Position numbers and translations under genes: made by a program | Assembly: GCA_002197545.1 (NCBI GenBank) | Contig: NFUO01000094.1 | Coordinates: 1-64,000 of the forward strand | Direction: 5' to 3' | DNA: 64,000 nt | Origin: Acidobacteria subdivision 2 bacterium RH1 MAG20 | GTDB taxonomy: Bacteria; Acidobacteriota; Terriglobia; Terriglobales; Acidobacteriaceae | Shown here: piece after piece, positions 55,007-63,910 of the stretch | Layout of the letters: the number at the start of each line of letters is the position of its first letter | Numbering within the stretch: position 1 is the first letter of the stretch | Notes under the pieces: generated by a model | Databases searched by the model: none | Told to the model about the DNA's origin: nothing | The model's input: the letters and a program-made list of their open reading frames with translations, nothing else

Positions 55007-56680
55007 TCACTCTTTGCCATCCAGCGCAGGCGGAGCATAGTAGGGCAGCTTCTGCTGCTCTTCGACAGCCCGCTTCACGCCTATATCGTCGAACAGCAGA
55101 CTCGGCGCAATCATCGTCTGCGGGATCGGTCCCAGCGAGTTTGAAACATAAGCATCATTGCCGGCGGCCACAATGTCCGAGCGCAGACTGCGGTTGTCCA
55201 ACTCGTCGAACACCGCGCCCCGCACCAGCTCCTTGCTGCCATCCGGATGGACCCGGTACAGCACCCGCGGCGCGAGCGCGTCGCCCAGCGTCTCGACAGC
55301 ATACACATCGCGACCCTGTTCCTTCGCCATCGCCAGCAACCGTTTGTTCAGCTCACTCACCGGGACCGCCTCGCTCGACTTGACGATCACCACGCCGGCA
55401 CGTGAATGAGCGGATTGACCCGGCGCGTCGCGTCCATGCCCATTCGAAGACGAAAAATCTCTCACCGGTTCGCGCCCAATCAAGTAGTTCTGCAGGATGC
55501 CCTTCGTTACCACATCGACCGACTGCGCAGGCACTCCCTCATCATCCACCTCATACGCACCCAGCAGCATCTTGCCCGCGAACTTCGTCATCAACGGATC
55601 GTCGGTTACGCTCAACATCGTCGGCAGCACGCGCGACTTGTAGCTCGACGCATATGCGCCTGTAGTCCGCGCCGTCGTTCCCATCGCCGGACGGTCCGCC
55701 TCTACATTCGGTACGAACAGCCGCGCCATCACATCCGATGCGGCATCGCCGCTGAACAGTACCGGCCCGTGATAATCCTCGGCTGGAACCACCGATGCCG
55801 CCCGCAGTGCTTCCAGGCTCTTCAAATCGTCGATCACGCGTTTGCGGAATACCGGCCACGTCTCTAACTCCTTCGCATCGGCGGCGATCGTCCTGTTGTC
55901 ACGGCTCAGCCGCATTCCGTCCGGCGCCTGTCCGCCAACGCTGATGCTGGCGGAATACCCTGTATATCCCTCCCGCACCACGGTTCCTTCCGTGTTGACG
56001 AGATAGCGGTTGACCGCAACCGCGCGCACATTCGCAGTCGAATACTGCACCTGCTCAGCCAAAGCGCGAATCTCCGGAGCCGTCGCAAACAATCCGCTCG
56101 CTTCGATAATTCGTCTCGTCCACTCCTTGCGGTCAAGGTCCATTGTCACCAGCGGGGCCACATGCGCCACCGGCTTCGCCTCGGCAAAATCATGCTCCAT
56201 CGTCTGTGATTGAAAGCTCTTCAACGCAGCCTGCTTGGCGGCATACGCCCGCAGCGCATTTTTGTACGCGGTATCAGTGGCAATCCAAAGCGCATACCGC
56301 AACGCCTCAGGATTATTGTCCCTGGGAGCCAGCGCAATCGTTCCATCCCCTCGGCCACTGCTGCTGTCCACAGCATAGTCACCGACCCGCACGGTCACGC
56401 GCGCCACCCGCTGATGGTTCGTCTCCTGGCGGGTCAGCGCTCCATAGTTGGCAACAGCCTCATAGGTGTCCAGATCGTCCAGCCGGTACTCGATGAAGTA
56501 AGGCCGCTGCATTCCCGGCAGCACCAGAAGCGCCTTCTCCCGTCCAAGCTCGTCCTGCATTGCCTTCAGCATGGGGTCATTGTTCTGTGCCTGGGCAAGG
56601 CTGAAAGTCATCGAAAAAGCGCAGAAAGCCGCCGTAACCAACCAATATTTATGTAACCGTACTGAGAATAAATGATTCAT
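55007..56680 (-). CDS. Exported TldE/PmbA-like protein (no HExxxH)
   Basis: A 557-residue protein with a signal peptide (residues 11-31, ending LAQAQ), belonging to the TldD/PmbA family. TldD-family blocks such as GLFATAPEIRALAEQVQYSTANVRAVAVNRYLVNTEGTVVREGYTGYSA (in shorter blocks), GPVLFSGDAASDVMARLFVP and KMLLGAYEVDDEGVPAQSVDVV are present. However, the position of the catalytic HExxxH is ARLFVP, so this is a non-catalytic, TldE-like partner. It overlaps the next gene by four bases. In E. coli, TldD and TldE are cytosolic and form a heterodimeric protease; here both are exported, which is unusual. Confidence 0.88.
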   Translation of the reverse strand: MNHLFSVRLHKYWLVTAAFCAFSMTFSLAQAQNNDPMLKAMQDELGREKALLVLPGMQRPYFIEYRLDDLDTYEAVANYGALTRQETNHQRVARVTVRVGDYAVDSSSGRGDGTIALAPRDNNPEALRYALWIATDTAYKNALRAYAAKQAALKSFQSQTMEHDFAEAKPVAHVAPLVTMDLDRKEWTRRIIEASGLFATAPEIRALAEQVQYSTANVRAVAVNRYLVNTEGTVVREGYTGYSASISVGGQAPDGMRLSRDNRTIAADAKELETWPVFRKRVIDDLKSLEALRAASVVPAEDYHGPVLFSGDAASDVMARLFVPNVEADRPAMGTTARTTGAYASSYKSRVLPTMLSVTDDPLMTKFAGKMLLGAYEVDDEGVPAQSVDVVTKGILQNYLIGREPVRDFSSSNGHGRDAPGQSAHSRAGVVIVKSSEAVPVSELNKRLLAMAKEQGRDVYAVETLGDALAPRVLYRVHPDGSKELVRGAVFDELDNRSLRSDIVAAGNDAYVSNSLGPIPQTMIAPSLLFDDIGVKRAVEEQQKLPYYAPPALDGKE

Positions 56681-58419
56681 TGGCCGCCCTTTCCGCTCGC
56701 ATCCGCACCTGGTGGCGGAAGAATCGGCGGCCTCGCCGTCCCCTGTGCTTGCTTCTGCGTTTCAATCTCGCTGACCAGCATCGCCGGAGCCACCGCACTC
56801 ACCGGGAGACTCCCCGATTCCGCACCGCAAATCCCGTTGAAGACCTCCGGTTTATTGTCGGTCGCCACAATCCGCGCCAGCGCCGCCTGCGGAGTCCCCA
56901 CAATACTCACTCCACGAACCAGTTCATCCGGTCGCCCATCCACATACACGCGATAGACCACCAGCGGAATCACCTGAAAAGCCTGCGGCGATCGTCGCGT
57001 CGTCACCGCAAATCCCGAAGAGATGTCTTCAAAGTAAAGCCCATACGCCTTACCCTGTTTTTTTGCTTCGGCAACCAGCATCTGCCGCAGCTCCGCATCG
57101 CTTACCGTCTTCGACGACGTAACGATCAAATTTCCCTGTCGCCCCGTGGGCATGTGGCCTACCTCGGCGCGCCCATGCCCATTGCTTTGGGCAAATCCCG
57201 CAACTGGCAGCCGCGACATCAAAAAAGTCTCCAGCACGCCGTTCTTAATCAGGTCCACGCGCCGGGCCTGCTGGCCTTCGTCATCGTAGTCATAGTGTCC
57301 GCTCAGCCACGTCCCATCAAACTTCTTCAAAGTAGGATCGTCGGCAACGTTCATAAAGCTGGGAAGAATCTCCTTCCCCATCAGCTTCGTAAAGGTCTGG
57401 CCCTCATTATCTCCACGCTGCCGCTGCCCCTCCAGACGATGCCCCAGCACCTCATGAAAGAACACCGCCGCCGCCCGCCCGCTCAAAATTGCCGGCCCGT
57501 TATATGGATCAGTCACCGGAGCCACACGCAGCGCCTCGAGGCTCTTTCCCATCTCGGCGATCTTTGCTGTCAGCACCTTCTGGTCCGGCAGATGGCCCGC
57601 CTCATCGGCCTCAAACGTCTCTGCCCGGAACATATCCATCCCATCCGCCGCCCGCGTCCGTCCCAGAATCACCAGCCGCGCCACATGGTTTGGCGTGGCC
57701 ACCTTCGCGCCCTCCGACGACACAAAATAGTCCGTCTCCGAACTGGCCTCCAGCGCAACCGTGTTGTAGAACACGTCGGGATACTGTTTGAACAACCCTG
57801 AAAGTTCGCGCAACCGTGTCTCCCACTCTGCACGATCGATCTTCAACGGTGGTGCTCCCGGCAGCAGCGCTACTTTAGCCTCTTCCGTCGAAAAATCCGG
57901 TGATCGGTCCTCTTCCTTTGCCCGAACCTCCTGGTCCGTCTTTACCTTCAGATAGCCGTCCAGCGCCTTGCCATAGCCGCGGTTCGTCGCAAACCAAAGA
58001 CTCCGCGCAATGGCCTCGCGATCATCGGTCAACGGCATCGAAATTGTCGTCAGTGCGCTGTTGCGGTGGTCGCCATGCGTGTTGTCCTCGGCAGGAGTGC
58101 CAATGCGAACCTGCACATCGGCAAATCGGCGATGGCTCGCATTCGAGGCCGTAATCGCCCCAAACTGCGCCCCAATGTTGACCTGCTCGCCATCGGCTAC
58201 CGAATAGCTCAGAAAGTAGGGCTTCGGCTGCTGTGCCGCATTGCCCGTACTCCCCAGCGAATTCATTGCGCGGTGCATCTCGACTTCCATCGTATCCACC
58301 AGAACGCTGGAAGTCTGCCCCGTCTCCGCAGCCACAACCACCCGCCCCTGCAAGGCCATTCCCACCAGCATCAAACCGGCCAATCCAGCACCGGCAGCCA
58401 CTATTCTCGGTCTCATCAT
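56677..58419 (-). CDS. Exported TldD-like metalloprotease (HExxxH)
   Basis: The catalytic partner of the preceding gene. The HExxxH motif is FFHEVLGHRLEGQ, after GPAILSGRAAAVFF, exactly as in TldD (HEAVGHGLEGD in that family). Further blocks are YDYDDEGQQARRVDLIKNGVLE and GHMPTGRQGNLIV. A signal peptide (MMRPRIVAAGAGLAGLMLVG) points to the periplasm. The ATG at 58419 is chosen; an upstream in-frame TTG at 58446 would add nine residues. ATGA overlap with the TldE-like gene suggests obligatory co-expression. Divergent from the sigma-factor operon. Confidence 0.9.
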   Translation of the reverse strand: MMRPRIVAAGAGLAGLMLVGMALQGRVVVAAETGQTSSVLVDTMEVEMHRAMNSLGSTGNAAQQPKPYFLSYSVADGEQVNIGAQFGAITASNASHRRFADVQVRIGTPAEDNTHGDHRNSALTTISMPLTDDREAIARSLWFATNRGYGKALDGYLKVKTDQEVRAKEEDRSPDFSTEEAKVALLPGAPPLKIDRAEWETRLRELSGLFKQYPDVFYNTVALEASSETDYFVSSEGAKVATPNHVARLVILGRTRAADGMDMFRAETFEADEAGHLPDQKVLTAKIAEMGKSLEALRVAPVTDPYNGPAILSGRAAAVFFHEVLGHRLEGQRQRGDNEGQTFTKLMGKEILPSFMNVADDPTLKKFDGTWLSGHYDYDDEGQQARRVDLIKNGVLETFLMSRLPVAGFAQSNGHGRAEVGHMPTGRQGNLIVTSSKTVSDAELRQMLVAEAKKQGKAYGLYFEDISSGFAVTTRRSPQAFQVIPLVVYRVYVDGRPDELVRGVSIVGTPQAALARIVATDNKPEVFNGICGAESGSLPVSAVAPAMLVSEIETQKQAQGTARPPILPPPGADASGKGGQ

Positions 58420-58566
58420 CGGAAAGAAAACTCGATTCACGCGCAAAATTCAATTGAAGCAGAGTGTAGCGGAAATGCCCTCGTTTAGGCTCCCATTATA
58501 TTTCGCGCAAAAAAATAGTCTTCACCCCACCTAACCGCCGCTCCAGCCGGTTGTCTAATCGGGCGG

Positions 58567-59151
58567 ATGAACAAAGCCGAAGCAGACGCGATTCAGCAGA
58601 TACTGGCGGGTAACCGGGACGCCTACCGGGTACTGATGGACCGTCACTTCTGCACCGTCCATCGCATCGCCTTCCGTATCACCGGCAATCAGGCCGACGC
58701 GGAAGAGGCCGCGCAGGAAGCCTTCCTTCGCGCCTACAACAAACTTCCCGGCTTCCGTCACGACGCCTCTTTCTCCACCTGGATCACGCGAATCGCCATG
58801 AACACAGCCATCAATCTCGTTGAACGTCGCAACCGGGACCTCTCGCAGCATGGTCCCCGCATCGCCGACAACCCATCCCCAGTCGCTCAAACCGTCCAAC
58901 TAGCCGACGCCTATCCAGGCCCCGAACGCCAGCTCCTCGACCGCGAAGCCACCGCCCTCCGCAACGAAGCTCTCGCCAACCTCACCCCCATGGAGCGGAC
59001 TGCCTTCACTCTTCGCCACATGGAAGATCTCCCCATCGCCGAGATAGCCGCCGCGCTCAACATCCCTGCCAACTCGGCCAAGCAAGCCGTCTTCCGTGCC
59101 GTCGGCAAACTCCGGCGCTCCCTTGCTCCCCTCGCAGGAGGACTGTCATGA
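58567..59151 (+). CDS. ECF-type RNA polymerase sigma factor
   Basis: A 194-residue sigma-70 family protein with regions 2 (NRDAYRVLMDRHFCTVHRIAFRITGNQADAEEAAQEAFLRAY, in blocks) and 4 (LTPMERTAFTLRHMEDLPIAEIAAALNIPANSAKQAVFRAVGKLR, in blocks), and no regions 1 or 3, as in ECF factors. The -10/-35 recognition residues are consistent with the group. Its stop overlaps the anti-sigma start by four bases, so the pair is coupled. Confidence 0.93.
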   Translation: MNKAEADAIQQILAGNRDAYRVLMDRHFCTVHRIAFRITGNQADAEEAAQEAFLRAYNKLPGFRHDASFSTWITRIAMNTAINLVERRNRDLSQHGPRIADNPSPVAQTVQLADAYPGPERQLLDREATALRNEALANLTPMERTAFTLRHMEDLPIAEIAAALNIPANSAKQAVFRAVGKLRRSLAPLAGGLS

Positions 59152-59867
59152 CCCACTTCTCTGAAGAAGAACTTATCGCCTACCAACTCCACGAAAGCTC
59201 CAACGAAGCCGCCATCCAGCATCACCTCGAGCTCTGCCCCGACTGCGCCGCCACGTCAGACTCCATCGCCGAAACCCTGCGCGTCTTCTCCTCTGAGCCC
59301 GTCCCTCAGCCCGACCTCGACCGCAACTGGCAGCGTCTTCGTGGCAATCTCTCCGTGCTCACGCCCGCATCGCGCCGCTCTTTCTTCTCGCGATTCGCGC
59401 TATGGCCGGCAGTAGGACTGGCCACCGCCGCCCTCATCCTCTTCGCCATATTCGGCCTCCACATCCACTTCAGCCACGGCCCACTCATGAATCCGAAAGC
59501 CAACATAGCTATCAACGGTCACGGCCCTCTCACCACTGTGCCCACCGACCCTGCTATCGCCAATCATCTCGACGCCGCCGAGCGTCTTCTCACCGAGGTC
59601 AACCATACCTCCGGCTTGCTCGACCCAGCTCCCCGCGCCCAGGCCCACGACCTCCTGCTCAGAAATGCTGTCTACGTCCGCACCGCCTACGATCGCGGCG
59701 ATTACGCCCAGGCCGCTGTGCTCGACGACCTCGGCCGCGTCCTGACCACGATCGACAACGAGCCGCCTTCAACCCACGGCAGCACACTCCAGCTTCGCAT
59801 CGAGATGAATACCTCAGGTCTGCTACTCGACATTCGCATCCTCCGCCAGAACGACAACCACCTATAA
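59148..59867 (+). CDS. Membrane-anchored zinc-finger anti-sigma factor
   Basis: A 239-residue protein. The N-terminal ZAS-like zinc finger is HHLELCPDC (His26, Cys30, Cys33), the sigma-binding part. A transmembrane helix (LWPAVGLATAALILFAIFG) at about residues 87-105 follows; the remaining 130 residues lie outside and are helical (HLDAAERLLTEVNHT, AQAHDLLLRNAVYVRTAYDR). Likely holds the sigma factor until an envelope signal; signal unknown. Overlaps the sigma stop. Confidence 0.85.
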   Translation: MTHFSEEELIAYQLHESSNEAAIQHHLELCPDCAATSDSIAETLRVFSSEPVPQPDLDRNWQRLRGNLSVLTPASRRSFFSRFALWPAVGLATAALILFAIFGLHIHFSHGPLMNPKANIAINGHGPLTTVPTDPAIANHLDAAERLLTEVNHTSGLLDPAPRAQAHDLLLRNAVYVRTAYDRGDYAQAAVLDDLGRVLTTIDNEPPSTHGSTLQLRIEMNTSGLLLDIRILRQNDNHL

Positions 59868-59876
59868 GGAACCATC

Positions 59877-60812
59877 ATGACCACGCCAATCACCATGACA
59901 AAAATCCGCGCTACACTCTTCTCCTCGGCTCTCCTCCTCATCCTTGCAGTGGCGCAACCTCTCTACGGACTGGCCTTTGCCCCCGCCCCCGCCCCGGCGC
60001 CCGCTGCCGGCGACACCAGTGCCTACGCCACCGGAACCCGCGCCATGAACGAACATCGCTGGCAGGACGCCGTCACCGCCTTCGACAAGGTCATCGACGC
60101 CAAGGACAGGCGTGCCGATGCTGCTCTTTATTGGAAGGCCTACTCTCTCACCAAAATTCACAACCCTGGCCTTGCCCTCACCACCTGCGTTCAGCTTCGC
60201 TCACAGTACATCACCAGCTCTTGGAACAAGGACTGTGCGGCTCTCAACATCGATATTCATGCCGAGAATGGCGGTTTCTTCATGCCCCCCATAGTCATTC
60301 CGCCAATACCACCTATGGGGCCCTTTGGTCTGGAGTCGGGCGATCCCAACACCGACATCAAGATCCTCGCCCTCAACTCGCTCCTTCATCAGGACCCCGA
60401 CAAGGCCATCCCCATGCTGCGCGGCATTCTCTCCGGGAATCAACCGATCGCCATGAAGAAACAAGCCATCTTCGTTCTCGCTCAGAGCAAATCGCCGGAA
60501 TCCCAGTCCATCCTCCACGACGCCGTCATCGGCAAGATGGACCCCAAACTCCAGCGGCAGGCCATCATGATGATGGCGGTCTTTCAGCGCAAAGACGCCA
60601 ACCCTACTCTCGCCGAGGTCTATCGAACCACCACCGACCCCGAGGTCAAAAAGGCGATCATCTCCGCCTTCTTCATCACGCAGGATGCCCCCCGTCTGGT
60701 GGAACTGGCCCGCAGCGAGAAAGATCTCAACCTCAAGCGCAGCATCGTCTCCCAGCTGGCCCTCATGCACGACAAAGCGGCCACCGACTACATGATGGAA
60801 CTCCTCAAGTAG
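59877..60812 (+). CDS. Exported HEAT-repeat protein 1 of the sigma cassette
   Basis: A 311-residue secreted protein; signal peptide (residues 12-33) then an Ala/Pro repeat (APAPAPAPA). A TPR-like helical pair (HRWQDAVTAFDKVIDAKDRRADAALYWKAYSL, in blocks) follows. From about residue 165 there are HEAT/PBS-like repeats: PMLRGILSGNQPIAMKKQAIFVLAQSKSPESQ, QRQAIMMMAVFQRKDANP, VKKAIISAFFITQDAPRLVEL (in blocks). It begins ten bases after the anti-sigma gene and is part of the same operon. Likely a periplasmic scaffold; partner unknown. Confidence 0.8.
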   Translation: MTTPITMTKIRATLFSSALLLILAVAQPLYGLAFAPAPAPAPAAGDTSAYATGTRAMNEHRWQDAVTAFDKVIDAKDRRADAALYWKAYSLTKIHNPGLALTTCVQLRSQYITSSWNKDCAALNIDIHAENGGFFMPPIVIPPIPPMGPFGLESGDPNTDIKILALNSLLHQDPDKAIPMLRGILSGNQPIAMKKQAIFVLAQSKSPESQSILHDAVIGKMDPKLQRQAIMMMAVFQRKDANPTLAEVYRTTTDPEVKKAIISAFFITQDAPRLVELARSEKDLNLKRSIVSQLALMHDKAATDYMMELLK

Positions 60813-60859
60813 TCGACAATCCGCCGCATCACCGTCATCTCATCCGTCCCCAAAACCAC

Positions 60860-60977
60860 GTCATCTCGACCGAAGGCGCGGGGTCCCCAGTGAGCGCACT
60901 TGCTCGTTGGGGTGCAAGGCGGCGCTTTTGGCGCCGTCGTGGAGAGACCCCTGTATTTGTCGTTGCTGTTGCTCTCT
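60860..60977. repeat. Diverged dispersed element before HEAT-repeat gene 2
   Basis: CGTCATCTCGACCGAAGGCG, GGCGCTTTTGGCGCC (inverted arms GGCGC/GCGCC), GAGAGACCCCTGTATTTGTC and GTTGCTGTTGCTC follow in order, matching the general layout of the copies at 11258 and 37698 (CCTGTATTTCGC and TTGCCGTTGCC there). Confidence 0.45.
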
Positions 60978-60993
60978 CGAAGGAGAAAAAATC

Positions 60994-62022
60994 ATGCTAT
61001 CCGCACCTCGCACCCTCGCCATTATCGTCGCTCTCTCCGCTGCCGCAGCCTTCGGGCAACAGCCACAGTTCACCCCCGCTCAACTCACCACCACAGCAGC
61101 CGACCACGGCCTCAACGCCGAACTCGACACACTCAAACGCGAAGCCGCTCCACTCTGGGTCGGCTACAGCATTCCCGTCGCCGAAAATTTCTCTTCAGGT
61201 TGGAACTCACCCAGCATCGCCTATCTCGAAGCCAAGCACACCTCCTACAACAACGCTTCCAATTCCCACACTACCTCTTACGACCACGCCATCATCCTCT
61301 TCCGCATCGCCGACCACACCATTGAAAAGATCCACGTGGATAACCCCGATCGCCAGCTCGACGCCGGCAACCTCCGTGTCGTCTGGCTCACCAACGTCGC
61401 TCCCGAAGACAGCATCGCCATCCTCAAATCACTGGCCCTCCAGAACGGCACAAAGAAGCTCCGCGACAGCGCTGTCTTCGCCATCTCAATCCATCAATCG
61501 TCTTCAACCGTCACCGCTCTCATCAGCCTCGCCGCCCCTGCAAACGATCGCGACCTCCGCGAACAATCCGCTTTCTGGCTCGCTAACCAACATGGCCACG
61601 AGGGCTTCACCGCCCTGCAGCGCTTTGCCCGCGAAGACCCCGACGCCGCTTTCCGCGAAAAGCTCACCTTTGACCTCACTCTCACCAAGGATTCCGACGC
61701 GATAAAAGAACTCATCCGCATGGCCCACGAAGACTCCGCCCCGCAGGTCCGTAAACAAGCCCAGTTCTGGATGGCGATGAAGGGCGGCAAACTCGTCGCC
61801 GGCGATCTCCGCGATCTCGCCGAGAACGATCCCAACGTCCAAATCCGCAAATCCGCCGTCTTCGCTCTCTCCCGCCTTCCCGGCGACGAAGCGGCCACCC
61901 AGCTCATCCAGGTAGCCAGCAGCAGCAAAGACCCCGCTGTCCGCAAACAGGCCGTCTTCTGGCTAGGCCAGTCCAGCGACCCCCGTGCCCTCGACTACCT
62001 CACCCATCTCCTCCAGCAATAA
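60994..62022 (+). CDS. Exported HEAT-repeat protein 2 of the sigma cassette
   Basis: A 342-residue secreted protein and paralogue of the preceding gene, with a signal peptide (residues 5-20, ending AAAFGQQ). The N-terminal domain (YSIPVAENFSSGWNSPSIAYLE) is different, but the C-terminal half shows at least five HEAT/PBS-like repeats: LREQSAFWLANQHGHEGF, VRKQAQFWMAMKGGKLVAG, IRKSAVFALSRLPGDEAATQL and VRKQAVFWLGQSSDPRALDYL (in blocks). AAGGAG lies before the ATG at 60994. Together with the sigma and anti-sigma genes it forms a conserved-looking cassette. Confidence 0.83.
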   Translation: MLSAPRTLAIIVALSAAAAFGQQPQFTPAQLTTTAADHGLNAELDTLKREAAPLWVGYSIPVAENFSSGWNSPSIAYLEAKHTSYNNASNSHTTSYDHAIILFRIADHTIEKIHVDNPDRQLDAGNLRVVWLTNVAPEDSIAILKSLALQNGTKKLRDSAVFAISIHQSSSTVTALISLAAPANDRDLREQSAFWLANQHGHEGFTALQRFAREDPDAAFREKLTFDLTLTKDSDAIKELIRMAHEDSAPQVRKQAQFWMAMKGGKLVAGDLRDLAENDPNVQIRKSAVFALSRLPGDEAATQLIQVASSSKDPAVRKQAVFWLGQSSDPRALDYLTHLLQQ

Positions 62023-62127
62023 TGTTCTGTCGCTTTACTCTCTACTAGCGGTCGCATCCGGCAATAGCTTCTCCGTGCAAATATGAGGTAGATCCATACC
62101 AACCTTTGCACGGAGAGTCCAATCCCA

Positions 62128-63453
62128 ATGCGACTTCGCACCATCCTGTTACTTCCGGTCGCCGTAGCCGCCCTCCTGGCTGCACCTCACTGGATAAACA
62201 AAACCACCCCAGCCGAAGCCCAGGCTCTGCAAGTCGCCGCGCACAATACGACCGCCTACACCCTGCCGTCCGCGAAGCTGAAACAAGCCCAGGGACTCTC
62301 CCGCACCCGGACAATCCTCTACTTCGTCGGCAGCGCATGGAGCATCCTGCAACTCATCCTTCTCCTCAATCTCGGCATCCCACCCCGCCTCCGCGACATC
62401 GCCGTCAACGCCACGCGCAACCGCCTCGCGCAGTGCTCCCTCTTCACCCTGCTCTTCTTCGGAATCATCGCCCTGCTCGATGCCCCACTCGCACTCTATG
62501 GCCATCATCTTGGTCTTAGCTACGGCCTCTCCGTGCAACACTGGTCAAGCTGGCTCTGGGACCAGGCCAAAACCTTCCTCCTCATCTGGATCGTCGGCAG
62601 CATTCTGGTCCTCGTCCTCTTCTGGGTCATCCGCAAATCGCCGACCCGCTGGTGGCTCTGGTTCTGGCTCCCGGCGATGGCAGCCGTCCTCTTCGGGGTA
62701 TTCCTCTCGCCCATACTGATCGACCCCCTCTTCAACAAATTCGAGCCGCTCCAGCAATCGAACCCCGCCCTCGTCCAGCAGTTGGAGAAAGTAGTCGCCC
62801 GCAGCGGCATCAGCCTCCCGCCCGACAGAATGTTCTATATGCGCGCCAGCAGCAAGGTCACCGGCCTCAACGCCTACGTCACCGGCATCGGCTCCTCCAA
62901 GCGCCTCGTCCTCTGGGACACCACCATCGCCCAGGCCACGCCTGACGAGCTCTCCTCCGTCTTCGGTCACGAACTAGGCCACTACGCCTTGCACCACATC
63001 GCCCTCGGCCTCACCTTCACCGGCCTTCTACTCCTCGTGGCTTTCTTCCTTGGCCAGAAGCTGACTCAATGGGTCCTCCGCCGCTACGGTTCGCGCTGGC
63101 GCATCCACTCGCAAAACGACTGGGCCTGCCTCGCCATCCTGCTGCTCGTGCTGAACGCCCTGTCCTTCCTCTCCGAACCAATCGACAACGCCTTCAGCCG
63201 TTCCATCGAACACGCCGCGGACGTCTACGGGCAGGAAGCCATCCACGGCATCGTCGCCAACCCCCAGGCAGTCACGCAGCAAGCCTTTCAGCGCCTCGGC
63301 GAAGCATCGCTCGAAGATCCCACTCCGCACCCCTTCGTCCAGTTCTGGATCTACAGCCACCCATCCATCGAAAGCCGCGCAGCCTTCGCCGCCGCATACA
63401 ACCCGTGGAAACCAGGTCAGCATCCAAACTATTTTCCTGGTCTAGTATTCTAA
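62128..63453 (+). CDS. M48-family metalloprotease (Ste24/HtpX-like)
   Basis: A 441-residue membrane protease. Zinc ligands are FGHELGHYALHH at residues 281-285 (HExxH) and, later, EHAADVYGQEAI with the third ligand Glu. The long N-terminal part has about five hydrophobic helices, including RTILYFVGSAWSILQLILLLNLG and WIVGSILVLVLFWVI, an arrangement like Ste24/CAAX-type M48 enzymes. A possible signal anchor lies at residues 1-20. Substrates in bacteria are usually misfolded membrane proteins. It stands alone after the sigma cassette. Confidence 0.92.
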   Translation: MRLRTILLLPVAVAALLAAPHWINKTTPAEAQALQVAAHNTTAYTLPSAKLKQAQGLSRTRTILYFVGSAWSILQLILLLNLGIPPRLRDIAVNATRNRLAQCSLFTLLFFGIIALLDAPLALYGHHLGLSYGLSVQHWSSWLWDQAKTFLLIWIVGSILVLVLFWVIRKSPTRWWLWFWLPAMAAVLFGVFLSPILIDPLFNKFEPLQQSNPALVQQLEKVVARSGISLPPDRMFYMRASSKVTGLNAYVTGIGSSKRLVLWDTTIAQATPDELSSVFGHELGHYALHHIALGLTFTGLLLLVAFFLGQKLTQWVLRRYGSRWRIHSQNDWACLAILLLVLNALSFLSEPIDNAFSRSIEHAADVYGQEAIHGIVANPQAVTQQAFQRLGEASLEDPTPHPFVQFWIYSHPSIESRAAFAAAYNPWKPGQHPNYFPGLVF

Positions 63454-63494
63454 CGATTCAATAAAGCCAAAAGAGGGGGGTTCTGGACCCACTA

Positions 63495-63839
63495 ATGCCT
63501 ACCGACTGTCTTTTCTGCAAGATCATAGAAGGTAAAATTCCCGCAAGCCGTGTCTATGAGGATGACCTCTGCATCGGTTTTCCCGACATCAATCCGCAAG
63601 CCCCCACCCACCTGCTCATCATTCCCAAACAACACGTCGCCTCCCAGGCGAAGGCGGCAGCCAAGCACACTCCACTGCTCGGCCATCTGCTGACTGTTGC
63701 CGCGGACATCGCCCGCACTCGAAAACTGGACCGCGGTTATCGCGTCGTCGTCAACACCGGCGAAGACGGCGGCCAGACTGTCAACCACCTCCACCTCCAT
63801 CTCCTCGGCGGACGGCCCATGACCTGGCCCCCCGGCTAA
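63495..63839 (+). CDS. hinT: HIT domain-containing protein (HinT-like)
   Basis: A 114-residue histidine-triad nucleotide hydrolase. FCKIIEGKIPASRVYEDD and AFPDINPQAPTHLLIIPKQH (here GFPDINPQ...) precede the triad HLHLHLLGG near residue 99. The N-terminal CLFCKI carries the extra Cys pair of HinT proteins. Probable AMP-amide/aminoacyl-AMP hydrolase. A perfect terminator follows. ATG start with weak upstream purine tract. Confidence 0.93.
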   Translation: MPTDCLFCKIIEGKIPASRVYEDDLCIGFPDINPQAPTHLLIIPKQHVASQAKAAAKHTPLLGHLLTVAADIARTRKLDRGYRVVVNTGEDGGQTVNHLHLHLLGGRPMTWPPG

Positions 63840-63876
63840 AACGAAGTCCCCCTGAATCAAACCCTATCGAAAACTG

Positions 63877-63910
63877 AAAAAGCCCCGCAGCAATCTTCGC
63901 GGGGCTTTTT
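63877..63910. terminator. Intrinsic terminator after hinT, also usable from the right
   Basis: AAAAAGCCCCGC (63877-63888) and GCGGGGCTTTTT (63899-63910) form a 12-bp perfect stem with a 10-base loop. Confidence 0.9.
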
